A DNA stretch of 64,000 nucleotides from Trigonopsis variabilis (lineage: Eukaryota > Ascomycota > Trigonopsidomycetes > Trigonopsidales > Trigonopsidaceae). Both the position numbers and the translations under genes were made by a program. The notes below the pieces were generated by a model that was given only the letters and a program-made list of their open reading frames with translations, searched no databases and was not told the DNA's origin. Below, in pieces: positions 11,963-22,265 of this stretch (its first letter is position 1; each line of letters begins with the position of its first letter). The stretch covers positions 124,001-188,000 of the forward strand of contig PPXM03000003.1 of the NCBI GenBank assembly GCA_003707065.3. Direction: 5' to 3'.

Positions 11963-12740
11963 ATGCTTGCGATGCTGCCTCGTAGCACTTTCAGAGTTGT
12001 GGGGCGACGAGCAATTGATTGCTGGAAACGAAGACCATGTGGCCGAGTGGCGTCATTGGTAATTCTGACATCACACATCACCATGACTGACTCTGAGGTG
12101 ACTATTTCATCGAGCGTTCTTGACGGTCTTAAGGCCGGCCGAGTGATTCCAGATGGTAAGAATAACTTAATTTCATCCTTTTCTAACTTTGCAGTTCTCG
12201 ATAAGTTCAATCCGACTGGGTAAGGATCAGACAATATGATGATTAATCATTAGCTATATCTCGGTGGCTTATCCTGATAGTGGCGTGAATGTATCTCTGG
12301 GAAATACGCTTAAAGTATCTGAAACTCAGCAATTCCCGTCCATCACGCTTGTAGGAGGAGAAGAAGAGAGAGCCTATACAATTGTTTTGACTGATCCCGA
12401 TGCACCCTCAAGAACTGACAAGAAATGGTCTGAATTTTGTCATTTTATTGCTTCAAATGTTAAAGTCACAGACAGAGGACAGAATGAGGGTTCTAACCTC
12501 GATATCGAAGATAATAGTATCTTAGTCCCCTATATGGGACCTGGGCCCCCTCCTAAGACAGGGAAGCATCGCTATGTCTTTGTAGTCTTGGAACAAGGAC
12601 ATAAAAGTCCTGAATCCCCTGCAGATAGACCCAATTGGGGTACTGGCAAGCCATCTAGTGGTCTGAGGGACTGGGCGGCTAAATTTGGATTGAAACCTGT
12701 GGCAGCCAACTTCTTTTATGCCCAGAATGAGACGCAATAA
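11963..12740 (+). CDS. TFS1: Phosphatidylethanolamine-binding protein (TFS1-like)
   Basis: This is a PEBP-family protein; in yeast Tfs1 inhibits carboxypeptidase Y and the Ras GAP Ira2. Exons 11963-12155, 12195-12219 (25 nt) and 12254-12740 join across 39- and 34-bp introns. The ligand pocket motif DPDAPSRTDKKWSEFCHF and the second motif YMGPGPPPKTGKHRYVF are clear, as are RPNWGTGKPSSGL and ANFFYAQ at the end, the part that blocks carboxypeptidase Y in yeast. From the first ATG the protein has 234 residues, with an Arg-rich, acid-poor leader of 40 residues that could be a mitochondrial presequence. From MTDSEVTI at 12083 it has 194 and matches yeast Tfs1 better. The first ATG is only 57 bp after the PTA1 stop. 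Confidence 0.92.
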
Positions 12741-13426
12741 GAGATTAGATAAATGCAACCTGATTCTGCTGATGAGATCTTATCACGTTTGTGTTTACTG
12801 ATTGAAACGATATGGTGATTTCTAGAGGCGTCTCGTAGACCGAGAAATCAAAGGCTGGCGTGGAAACAGTATCGCGAGCATACAGTAATCGGTTTAAATC
12901 TAATCAAACAGCTTACGACCCATCGAGAATATATTACAGCTATTCGTCCGTATTCTCAGTACCTGTCCATCCTGCTCTTACGCAATACTACGCCTTGCCT
13001 TTCCTGCTATGTGAAATGGGCTCTACAGTCCTTTGGACGAGCGGGGAGGAGTGCTTAATAGCGAAGCACCCTGCTTCGTGACTTATGTGCGACATATAGA
13101 AAGCATAAAGTCAGCAGATAGACTCGCGGTCTCGATTGTTACGGTTAGCAACCGTCGTCAGGCAAATCCCGACGCCGCTTGTTTTGTCTGTTAGTTTTCT
13201 CGTTGTTCTTGATGAGCGAAGGTTTGTCTTCGTGCTGACTTATCGTCGTCTGGATATATAAGGGCACGGTATGTTTATTTAGAATGAAGATTGAATTGAG
13301 GTTGTTTCCAGAACTTACGGTGTGAGCACACCGTAACATCGATGAAGATGGTCGACATGGCGACCGCGTAAGCAGCGTATCTTACCCATTACCACCTTGG
13401 ACTTTTTACATTCCTCTTCGATCGCA
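12741..13426. other. Spacer upstream of DNM1 with inverted repeats
   Basis: No gene is recognised in these 0.7 kb. The right part holds a GC-richer segment (about 13135-13340) bounded by TGTTACGGT on the left and its reverse complement ACCGTAACA on the right. It also holds a perfect 10-bp-arm palindrome at 13315-13336. An open frame at 12860-13081 has no family resemblance and I leave it out. Confidence 0.4.
13315..13336. promoter_or_regulatory. 22-bp palindrome upstream of DNM1
   Basis: TTACGGTGTG and CACACCGTAA are exact reverse complements separated by AG. The palindrome ends 90 bp before the DNM1 start codon. It could bind a dimeric zinc-cluster factor, or form a hairpin if it lies in the leader. 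A related, smaller inverted repeat (ACGGTT-AGC-AACCGT) lies about 175 bp further upstream. Confidence 0.4.
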
Positions 13427-15747
13427 ATGGCTTCATTACAAGATCTTATACCATTAGTGAATCGATTGCAGGATTTGGTTTTCAATACCATTGGTACTGA
13501 TACATTAGATCTTCCTCAAGTCGTTGTGGTTGGTTCACAGTCATGCGGAAAGAGTTCCGTTTTAGAGAATATAGGTAAGCAAAATAAGATCGAAAGGATG
13601 GCACTAAGAGCATTCCAGTCGGCAGAGATTTTCTACCTCGTGGTACTGGTATAGTGACTCGCCGACCTTTAATTCTTCAGTTGATCAGTGTTCACGAAAA
13701 TGGTCAAGTGTCATTTTCGACTGATTCGACTGAGATTAAGGAGCGAGAAGGTGGCAATGAAGGAGAAAATGGAATTCTGCAAGCTGGAGCAGTTGATTTA
13801 CATGAAGAATGGGGAGAATTTCTTCATTTACCAGGGCGAAAATTCTATGATTTCCGAGATATCCGACAAGAAATTGAAAATGAGACTGCAAGACTAGCTG
13901 GTACAAATAAGGGAATCTCTCGATCACCGATAAGCCTGAAAATCTTTAGCCCTAGTGTGTTAAATTTGACTTTAGTTGATTTGCCCGGTTTGACAAAGAT
14001 TCCTATTGGAGATCAGCCTACTGACATTGAAAAGCAAACGAGAAATCTCATTTTGGAATACATTGCTAAACCTAATAGTATAATACTTGCTGTATCTCCT
14101 GCCAATGTTGATTTAGTCAACTCGGAATCTTTGAAGTTGGCTCGGCAGGTCGATCCCCAAGGCAAGCGCACAATCGGAGTTCTGACTAAACTTGACCTTA
14201 TGGATCAAGGAACTAATGCTATTGACATTCTATCTGGGCGAGTGTATCCTTTAAAATTAGGGTTTATTGGAGTAGTCAACCGATCCCAACAGGATATTCA
14301 GGCGAACAAGTCGCTGAAGGATGCTCTGCATGCTGAGGACGAATTCTTCAAGATTCACTCAGTGTATAGGAACATCTCGTTCCGTTGTGGAACTAGATAT
14401 TTGGCCAAGACTTTGAATCAAACTTTGATGGCTCATATTCGAGAGCGACTGCCTGATATCAAGGCTAAGCTAAATACATTAATGGGTCAAACCCAACAAG
14501 AACTGGCTTCGTATGGTGATCCCAAGTTCTCAGGCCGAGAGCATCGAGGTACCTTAATTCTTCAGCTCATGACAAGATTTGCTACGTCGTTTATCAATTC
14601 CATTGATGGCACATCTTCAGAAATCTCCACCAAAGAGTTATGTGGTGGTGCCAGGATCTACTATATCTATAACAATGTCTTTGGTAGAGCCCTTAGTTCT
14701 ATTGATCCCACCTCCAATCTCTCTGTTGCCGATATTCGTACTGCCATTCGCAATTCTACAGGTCCCCGCCCCTCTTTATTTGTGCCCGAATTGGCTTTTG
14801 ACCTCTTGGTCAAACCTCAAATACGAATGCTGGAACCCCCTAGTCAGCGATGTGTGGAGCTAGTCTATGAGGAATTAATGAAAATATGTCATAATTGCGG
14901 ATCAGCGGAACTGGCTAGATATCCTAAACTACAGGCGAAACTGATTGAAGTTGTTTCAGACCTCTTGCGAGAGAGATTGGGTCCCACGAGTGATTATGTC
15001 GAAAGCTTGATCGCGATTCAAAGGGCTTATATCAATACTAATCACCCGAACTTCCTTGGTGCTGCAGCAGCCATGTCAAGCGTGTTGAACGAGAAACAAG
15101 AAAAAGAGCGTCAAGTACGTCAAGCACAAGAGAGAAAGCTATTGGAAGAAAGCAGGAAGATTGAGGTAAATGGAAAAGAAGATGAGCTTCCTAGCTCATC
15201 CCATCATCGCAAAGGTTCGTTTGCTCCTTCGATGGCTTCTCTGTCCAATTCTACAGAGCCTTCGAAGGAACAAGGATCAACCAAGGAATCCTTTTTAAAT
15301 TACTTCTTCGGCAGTGAATCTCATGCTTCTGACAGACAGACTCTATTGGACGTTGTTGATAGACCTAGTGGTGGCGTCACCAACGGCGGCGAGTTGGCTA
15401 TTGATGATCTCACTCGCGATCTCAACAATACGGGCCTTAGTACCGAGGAAGCTCAATACAGCGAGCGAGAATTATTAGAGACCGAACTGATTAGACGCCT
15501 GATTGCCTCATATTTTGGCATTGTTCGCGAGACTATTCAAGATCAGGTTCCCAAGGCTGTCATGCATTTGTTGGTGAATTTTTCAAAAGAAAGCGTTCAA
15601 AATCGCTTAACGGCTGAACTGTACAAAGAGTCTCTTTTTGATGAGCTCTTGCATGAAGATGAAACAATGGCTCAAGAACGGACGAAATGTGAACAATTGC
15701 TCAAGACTTATCGGGAAGCAGCTACGATCATCAACGAGGTAGTGTAG
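13427..15747 (+). CDS. DNM1: Dynamin-related GTPase DNM1 (mitochondrial fission)
   Basis: Dnm1/Drp1 assembles on mitochondria and peroxisomes and constricts them by GTP hydrolysis. Exon 1 (13427-13574) and exon 2 (13619-15747) join in phase 1 across a 44-bp intron inside the [14 protein letters not shown] block, giving 758 residues. GTPase motifs are complete: GSQSCGKSS (P-loop; Cys where most have Ser), [11 protein letters not shown] (switch I), DLPGLTK (switch II), TKLDLMD and NRSQQDI. The middle domain follows, then an insert with [10 protein letters not shown], then a GED at the C-terminus ending in [11 protein letters not shown]. The combination of [12 protein letters not shown], the FLNYFFG insert and [10 protein letters not shown] marks it as Dnm1 rather than Vps1. 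It converges on the next gene with 68 bp between stops. Confidence 0.96.
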
Positions 15748-15815
15748 AGTATATATATCAAAATCAATGCATACGGAGCTAATTACATGACGTAGGTTTT
15801 TGCCCAGTCTACAAA

Positions 15816-17126
15816 TTACCCGACTTTGAGCAATTCATGACGGATCGCAGAAAAGAACATATCAAGGTCTCCATAAGTGCCTTGGAGCCAACGTCGACCT
15901 GAGCTTTCATCAAACCTCTTGCGAGCATGAAGGATTCGTCGATTATCAAAAACATAGCAAGATCCAGGCTTCATTTGGAAGACATAATGAGATTCCGGTT
16001 CATCAATGAATTTCTCAAACATACGATAGGCTTCCAAGAATTTTGGTATGAAGGGGACTAGAGCAGGAGGAATTTCAAATGGACCTTGAAAAGGAGGGGA
16101 GTAATTGACACACTTGACGGCTTCTAGAGAGACAGCGGGATAAGGTGAGAAAGGATCGATTTCGATCAACGGTCGGGATTGACGGTAAGCCTGTCCATCA
16201 TGTTCATATTCAAAAGTTATAGGAAATTTAGTCAGAACGTCAAACGAATCAGGATCTATCCTTCTTACTTTATCAACTGCTGCAAATGAATCAGCATAAA
16301 TAGACTCTCCACCCTTTGTTTCGTTATGAACGCAGAGAAGATACTGTAACCCCGGAGGAGACTCATAATATAGCAAATCCATATGTAGGGGCAAGTAGTG
16401 AGCGGTATAAGCAATATTTTTGGCACCTAGCACATTGACCACGTCCCATGAAGATCCATAGAACGTATTCTTTATGTATCCAAGTTGGCTGGCAACTTTC
16501 TCGACCGTTCTTTCATTTTCTTTAATTGGAACATCAGTTATTTCGACGAGTCCCCATTTTGCTAGAGCGGGAATGACTGAAGACGGATCTTTAGTATATT
16601 CTTCATAACTAATGGGTGATCTGTATGGGCTCTCTCTGATCGGTCGAGGCCAAAGTTCAATAAATTGACGGGGATTGCGCGAATCTCGCAATGATTTATA
16701 CGAACTAAACTTCCACAACCAAGAGAAAGGGTAGACACTTGTATGCGGTCTCCTTAGAGTCTCTGGCAGGTCGTAAGCATCCTTGGGCTCGGTCCATTGA
16801 ATCTGAAGCGCAGGTAATCCATGATCATTTATAACATTGGCCTTTTCTATACGAATGTCGCCTGGGATTTGGGCTGTCGAGAAGGATTTTTGTCCGGCAT
16901 GAAGGTCTTTCCCACATGCGTCTCGAAGTAAGACCTTGTTCATCGTAACCGATTTTCCCGACAACAGCAAAAAAATATCAGGAGATTCGTCCGCATATGA
17001 TAAGATATCGATCTTAGGCGTTTTGGGCAACGTAGATAGCCGACGAAGGAATTGACCGAACATGATGTGATGCGACATGAGATTGGGACGTCCCTGGACT
17101 AACCTCCACACCAGGAAGTAACACAT
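15816..17126 (-). CDS. Gamma-butyrobetaine/trimethyllysine dioxygenase-like (AIM17-like)
   Basis: This is a 2-oxoglutarate/Fe(II) dioxygenase of the TauD/BBOX superfamily, most like fungal carnitine-pathway enzymes and yeast Aim17. From the first ATG it has 436 residues. The N-terminal beta domain (to about residue 110) has VLLRDACGKDLHAG, where carnitine enzymes carry a zinc site, but most of the zinc cysteines are missing. The iron site is visible as HMDLLYYESPPG (HxD) and the distal His in RILHARKRF, followed by RRWLQGTYGD with the oxoglutarate-binding Arg. The N-terminus is Arg-rich without acids, so mitochondrial import is likely; starts at 17063 (MFGQFLRRL) or 17078 are possible. Whether the substrate is butyrobetaine, trimethyllysine or something else cannot be told. 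Confidence 0.88.
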   Translation of the reverse strand: MCYFLVWRLVQGRPNLMSHHIMFGQFLRRLSTLPKTPKIDILSYADESPDIFLLLSGKSVTMNKVLLRDACGKDLHAGQKSFSTAQIPGDIRIEKANVINDHGLPALQIQWTEPKDAYDLPETLRRPHTSVYPFSWLWKFSSYKSLRDSRNPRQFIELWPRPIRESPYRSPISYEEYTKDPSSVIPALAKWGLVEITDVPIKENERTVEKVASQLGYIKNTFYGSSWDVVNVLGAKNIAYTAHYLPLHMDLLYYESPPGLQYLLCVHNETKGGESIYADSFAAVDKVRRIDPDSFDVLTKFPITFEYEHDGQAYRQSRPLIEIDPFSPYPAVSLEAVKCVNYSPPFQGPFEIPPALVPFIPKFLEAYRMFEKFIDEPESHYVFQMKPGSCYVFDNRRILHARKRFDESSGRRWLQGTYGDLDMFFSAIRHELLKVG

Positions 17127-17935
17127 CGTGGAGACGTTGTCTTCCGAGGTAAGGAACTGCCTGGAGACAAGCGAAGACGGACAACCCCTTTACGATTCGA
17201 TCATGCGAGCAATTGCAGGGCTAGAGTTGATCCTAGGCTTTGTTGGTTTAATTGGTGGTAAATCCGATCCCTATCTGAGTATTTCAGACTAGACGGAGAC
17301 AATAGTCGTACCTCGCATTATATTAGATTTGTCGTATGATACTTGAAGCAATTTTAAAGAATTGGTCGAAATACGGGCGCCTGCTAACGACTGAATTACC
17401 TAAGTTCTTCTTCCATCAGTTTCATGAATAAACAAGATGTTTACTTATCTCTGCATGTTGGCTTTCCAGTAAGTGCAAAAGCAGTTTAGAAGTAAGTCTT
17501 GGCTCTCAAGTCTGTAAAATAGCTGAACGTGGTTTTCATTTCTACGCTTTCAATCGTTAAAATATCTATTGCAGACTTGTCTCTCGCTATAAAAGATTGT
17601 GGTAATAAAAAAGACTAATAATCGCTACTAGCGTATATGTAAACATCCATGAAATCATTTGACGTTCCTGCTTCTTGAGACTATTTCAACCCTAGTGCAA
17701 ATTCATATAAAGATATGTACATTACTATTCACATCGCAGGACAATACCCTTTTCAGCATCAGAATACACCGGACTATAACGGCAATATCAGTCAAACAAT
17801 CTGCTTTTAAATCAGTCTTTCGACAAGCTATATCACAGCGTAGACAATAAACCAAGTTGCCTGTGAGCTTCATTCATACAACAACACTAGAACGCTACTC
17901 AGTTGCCAACTCACAACCCCCCTTACGATCTTATC
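17127..17935. other. Divergent spacer with a relic copy of the OST1 start
   Basis: This 0.8-kb spacer separates the divergent dioxygenase and OST1 genes. Its left end contains the duplicated OST1 segment listed separately; the rest (17293-17935) is AT-rich with no recognisable gene or RNA. Confidence 0.5.
17181..17292 (+). pseudogene. Partial duplicate of the OST1 5' end (signal peptide)
   Basis: About 107 bases here match the region just before and after the OST1 start (17913-18019) at roughly 86 percent by eye, with one small indel. The copy keeps an ATG at 17203 and an open frame of 29 codons, MRAIAGLELILGFVGLIGG then KSDPYLSISD and TAG. It therefore covers the OST1 signal peptide and the first few mature residues. 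Similarity stops sharply on both sides. Of the codon differences in the frame about half are synonymous. It is most simply a dead local duplication, though a tiny secreted or membrane peptide cannot be excluded. Confidence 0.75.
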
Positions 17936-19373
17936 ATGCGAGCAATTGCAGGACTAGGGTTGATTCTAGGATTTGTTGGTTTAATTGCTGGTAAATCCGA
18001 CTATCATTTGAGTATTTCATCGGCTTTAACACTGGTCGATTTGAAGGGACCATGCCCTATTGCCAGCGATACGTTTATAGCCACAAATGATGGATCTAGC
18101 CCGATTAATGAAATTATTTATAGCATTGCGGACGATGAGAAGCCTTATCTAGCTCATTTAGAAGTCCGACATGCAGACTCGACTGAAATTCTTCCTTTCT
18201 CCGAAATAAACTCCGGAGAGTGAGTTAATGCCTCATGCAGACATTATGCTAACTCGCAGTGATCGCACGGACTTTTTAATTCAACTGTCAGAACCCCTTG
18301 CTCCAAAGGGTACAGTCACTTTGATTGCTACTAAGTTCTTACCAAGGAGTGTTCACCCCGTACCTGCCTCTATTAATCAAGATGAAGATCAGTTCTTAGT
18401 TTGGAACCGATCCAGCGGCCTTTTCAGTCCTTATAAAGTTAGACAGCAAATGGTGACAATTAAGACCAATGAGAAACTGGGTAAACTCCAAGATTACGAT
18501 GGACGGGAGGACCAAAGCGCCAAACTTACTGATGGTGGTATCGTTTATGGTCCATTCAAGGATATCGAACCCTTCAGCAAGATACCGTTCTATGTCCGCT
18601 ATGGATATCAATCGCCGATTGTTGATGCACTCAAATTGGAGCGAGATATCTGGGTTTCTCATTTGGGGGGAACAGTATCGACCGAGGAGCGATATTGGAT
18701 TTCAAATATAGGTGCGAAACTCAAAGATAAATTTAGCAGGTTAAACTTTCAATGGAAGCGAATGAGTAACCGGCTCAATACCGCGTTCTTATCAGTTACT
18801 GCTTCATTACCTCTGGGAGCAAGAGATCCTTACTTTTATGACGAGGTCGGTAATGTTTCTACTTCGGTCTTTATTCAACGTCGCCGTGAGACTGGCCTCA
18901 TTCTTCAGCCGAGATATCCGATCTTCGGTGGCTGGAATTATAGCTTTACTACCGGGTGGAATAATGAGCTTCCATCGGCCGTCAGATCGACTGGATTCGA
19001 ACAGTACATAGTATCAGCTCCTATCACTACTACTAAGACTGATTTTCTATTCCAGTGGGTGGAATTATCTTTTATTTTACCTCAAGGTGCCGTTAACGTG
19101 TCTTATGCGAGCCCAATCGACCCTTCCAATTCTTCTACCGATCTGACTTATTCTTATCTTGACTTTTACGGTCGTCCTACCTTGCATTTGTGGTTCCGAA
19201 ACATCGTCGACTTCCCCGATAACCAAGTCTATGTCAGTTATGGCCTCAAGGATACCGACTATATGACTAAACCTATTATCATCGGCTCAACCGTATTTAC
19301 TGTTCTTCTAGCTTTTATGTTGATTGGATACATTGATTTTAGTATCAGTGGTTCTAAAAAAAGTGTCAAATAA
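17936..19373 (+). CDS. OST1: Oligosaccharyltransferase subunit OST1 (ribophorin I)
   Basis: Ost1 is a subunit of the ER oligosaccharyltransferase that transfers the lipid-linked glycan to asparagine residues of new proteins. Exon 1 (17936-18219) and exon 2 (18260-19373) join across a 40-bp intron with branch GCTAAC, giving 465 residues, the usual size. A cleavable signal peptide occupies the first 19 or so residues (MRAIAGLGLILGFVGLIAG). The luminal part has the ribophorin I blocks LAPKGTVTLIATKF, PYKVRQQMVTIKTNEKL and YGPFKDIEPFS, and later ARDPYFYDEVGNVSTS and PRYPIFGGW. A single membrane span (about residues 429-450, PIIIGSTVFTVLLAFMLIGY) is followed by a short basic tail. An extra frame upstream of the ATG starts from TTG and is ignored. 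Confidence 0.96.
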
Positions 19374-19563
19374 TACGCAGTATAAGAAGATTGGTAGTTT
19401 TGAAATCTTCCTTTTGTGACATCCATAGTCGTAAGCCAATTACTCTTTAGTATTATACAATCTTTATGGTCATGGTAACCTTGATAATGCCGACACCTGC
19501 TGAATATCCCACTAAGCCATGTATGATGTCCATAGACTTTCTCTTGATTGTTTCACGCCATCA

Positions 19564-19949
19564 TCACTGGAGTCCATGCTCTTTTTTTATTTGTTCCAGC
19601 TTTTTCCGTCTTTCCTCAAGCTCTTCTTCCGATTTCACCATTTTTTCTGGTTGATGCATAAGAACTACCAAGTACCGGTTCTGGAAGTTGTATCCCGATA
19701 ATTTATCAAGAGCTCCCCGAGCATCCATAGTATCTTCATATACCACATATGCAGTTCCTCGTGTACTATTTGTATTGCCTCGTCGGATCTGCCGAATCGC
19801 CCCAAATTTGCCAAAAAGATCATATAAATCTTGTCCGGTTACTTGAAACGGGAGGTTCTTGACAAATAATATACGCTGCTCATATCCCAACCGTCCCTGT
19901 CATTAGAGGAATTCTTCTTAGTCTCTACCTTAAACTGAGGATTTGACAT
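19564..19949 (-). CDS. SF3B6: Splicing factor SF3b p14 subunit (SF3B6)
   Basis: p14/SF3B6 is the SF3b subunit of U2 snRNP that touches the intron branch adenosine. Exon 1 (19929-19949) codes only MSNPQFK; a 32-bp intron (19897-19928) joins it in phase 0 to exon 2 (19564-19896), giving 117 residues. A single RRM fills the protein: [11 protein letters not shown] (RNP2), [23 protein letters not shown] (RNP1) and the diagnostic [21 protein letters not shown] charged helix ends the protein. The family is present in fission yeast and animals but missing from budding yeast. Its own intron is the shortest confident one in this window. It converges with OST1. Confidence 0.96.
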
Positions 19950-20465
19950 GCTCCGTTAGTTGTACGGTTGCTAGGATGGTCGCGAACGCCCTTCCCTCCA
20001 GACAATTACCATAAAAATTCTCCCGTTCAGTTATGATCGCTCGAAATAGTCAATGCGAAGTGATATATACAGCAATCATCGCAATTGCAAGTAACTACGC
20101 GACAAACAAACTAGAACTCTACGGTTTCTCCCATTCTCACACACTCTGTTCAGATCGGTTGTCTGAGGTACTCAGCTGCTTATAAAGGCAGAATTAAGCG
20201 CACTCTTTCCGGAGCGGATCAATTCGACCCCGCTTTCGCAGCTAGAAAACTTTTAGATCGAACGTGAGTTGAGCATCAGATAATAAACTCATATGTCATT
20301 GATCACTTTACACAGACAGAGATATGTCCTATTTGTATACATTAAGAATTTTGTCATGAGTCTTACGACTTATCGAGATGGCCGGGTTTCTTCAAGGTGG
20401 GGTGTGCACGTGACTCTACGACTATAGAAGCCCCGCCGTGAGCAGGCGACCATCATTGTTACGCC
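19950..20465. promoter_or_regulatory. Divergent promoter spacer, SF3B6 / hexokinase
   Basis: No gene or RNA is seen in these 0.5 kb. A CACGTG E-box (in GTGCACGTGAC, near 20406-20412) lies about 55-60 bp before the hexokinase start and may bind a bHLH factor; this is inference from the motif alone. Confidence 0.4.
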
Positions 20466-22153
20466 ATGGTTCATCTAGGGCCTAGAAAGCCTCCTTCGCG
20501 AAAGGTTGAAGAAAAACATAACCAGACTGACTGTTTAAGGGGTCTATGACCGACGTCCCTAGGGATTTGATGGAACAAATTCATAGTCTGGAGAGGATTT
20601 TTACCGTCGGGACAGACGACCTGAAGAAGATAGTGAACCAATTTATTTCAGAGCTAGATAGAGGTAAAGGCGATGTTGGATTCGATTGACTGTTATTAGG
20701 GCTATCAAACGAAGGTGGTGATATAGTAAGATCTATCGTGTCGATTTAGTTAACATCAGCCTATGATACCTACTTTTGTTATGGACTGGCCTGACGGCAA
20801 GGAGAAAGGATCTTATTTGTCGTTAGATGTAAGTGGTTATGGGTAAAGTTGGAAGCCGCTAAATGCAGCTTGGTGGTACCAATTTGAGAGTGTGTGAAGT
20901 CGTCCTGACTGGAGACCGTAAATTTGACATTACTCAGTCCAAGTATCATATGGTACGATTTTGGTGAAAGAGCAGGTTACTGACATTCAGCCTCCTGAGA
21001 TGAAGACTGGGAAATCGGATCAATTATGGGATTATATTGCTGATTGTTTGAAGTCGTTCTTGGAAGCTCATCATGGAGAACATTTTGAAGAATTGGCTCT
21101 AGGTTTTACCTTTAGCTATCCCGTCACGTATGTTCTAAAAGCCAATTGTCGATCATATTGACCTGATCTAGTCAGACGCGAATTAATAATGGTATACTGC
21201 AACGGTGGACTAAAGGCTTCGATATTGAAGGAGTGGAAGGCCACGATGTCCAGCCGATGCTCGAAGAGGCTCTAGAAAAGGCAGGGTTAAGCAAAATTAA
21301 AGTCACAGCATTGATTAATGATACTACTGGAACTCTAGTCGCTTCCAATTACACCGATTCCGACTATGTGATGGGAGTTATTTTTGGTACTGGATGCAAT
21401 GCTGCTTATTTTGAAAAATTAGGCAATATTCCTAAACTAAAGGGGAAGATGGATCTTCCAGATGACACTCCCATGGCTATCAACACCGAATGGGGCGCAT
21501 TCGATAACCAGCATAAAGTGTTACCCCGGACAAAGTATGATGTCATCATCGACGAGCGCTCACCGCGTCCTGGTCAGCAATGTTTTGAAAAAATGATTGC
21601 TGGCCTTTATTTAGGAGAAATTCTTCGCTTGGTTATGCTTGATCTATATCGAGATGGTTTTGTCTTCGAGGGCCAATCCACCAAGAAACTCGAAAAAGAA
21701 TATTCCCTTGATGCGTCCTTTTTATCTATTATAGAAGAAGATCCTTTTGAGAATCTCTCAGAGGTCGACGAGCTCTTTCTTAATCGTCTTAATCTAGTTA
21801 CTACCGAACCGGAGCGCAAGCTCGTCCGTCGTTTGGCTGAGCTGATTGGTACAAGGTCGGCTCGTCTCTCGGCATGTGGTGTTGCAGCCATTGCTAAAAA
21901 GGCAAATCTTAAGAAGGGTAAAGTTGGAGCTGATGGGTCTGTGTTCAACAAATATCCGAACTTTCGTGAACGAGGAGCTCAAGCGCTGGCTGAGATTTTT
22001 GATTGGCCTGAAGGCCCTATCGAACAACATCCTCTTCGTATCCTTCCTGCTGAAGATGGATCTGGTGTAGGAGCTGCTGTGATTGCCGCCCTGACCGTTA
22101 AGCGGATAAACAAAGGACTTCCTATCGGCCTTCCTGAAGGAGAGGTATTCTAA
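20466..22153 (+). CDS. HXK1: Hexokinase
   Basis: Hexokinase phosphorylates glucose and other hexoses at C6 to open glycolysis; fungal enzymes also take part in glucose repression. Seven exons (20466-20504, 20540-20663, 20700-20725, 20760-20828, 20869-20952, 20991-21127, 21172-22153) join in consistent phases to 486 residues, the same size as yeast Hxk1/2. The first intron must be removed to give the canonical start MVHLGPRKPPSRK-GSMTDVP; its donor GTTGAA is poor. Phosphate loop LSLDLGGTNLRV, sugar motif LGFTFSYPVTQTRINNG with LQRWTKGF, catalytic Asp in INDTTGTL, and adenosine motif AEDGSGVGAA are all present. Five of six introns sit in the first third of the gene. It converges with UTP18. Confidence 0.97.
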
Positions 22154-22265
22154 TGTGTCACAGCAGTAAAACGAACGCTGTTTACTTTTCTCTCATTCTT
22201 TTTCACTCGTACTCGAGTAAGCTCGAATAAATTTTCAATTAATGTACAAAGATGAGAAGTTGTGA

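Noticed and set aside
12860-13081. A 73-residue plus-strand frame between the TFS1-like gene and DNM1
   Set aside because: No family resemblance and no supporting splice or promoter context.
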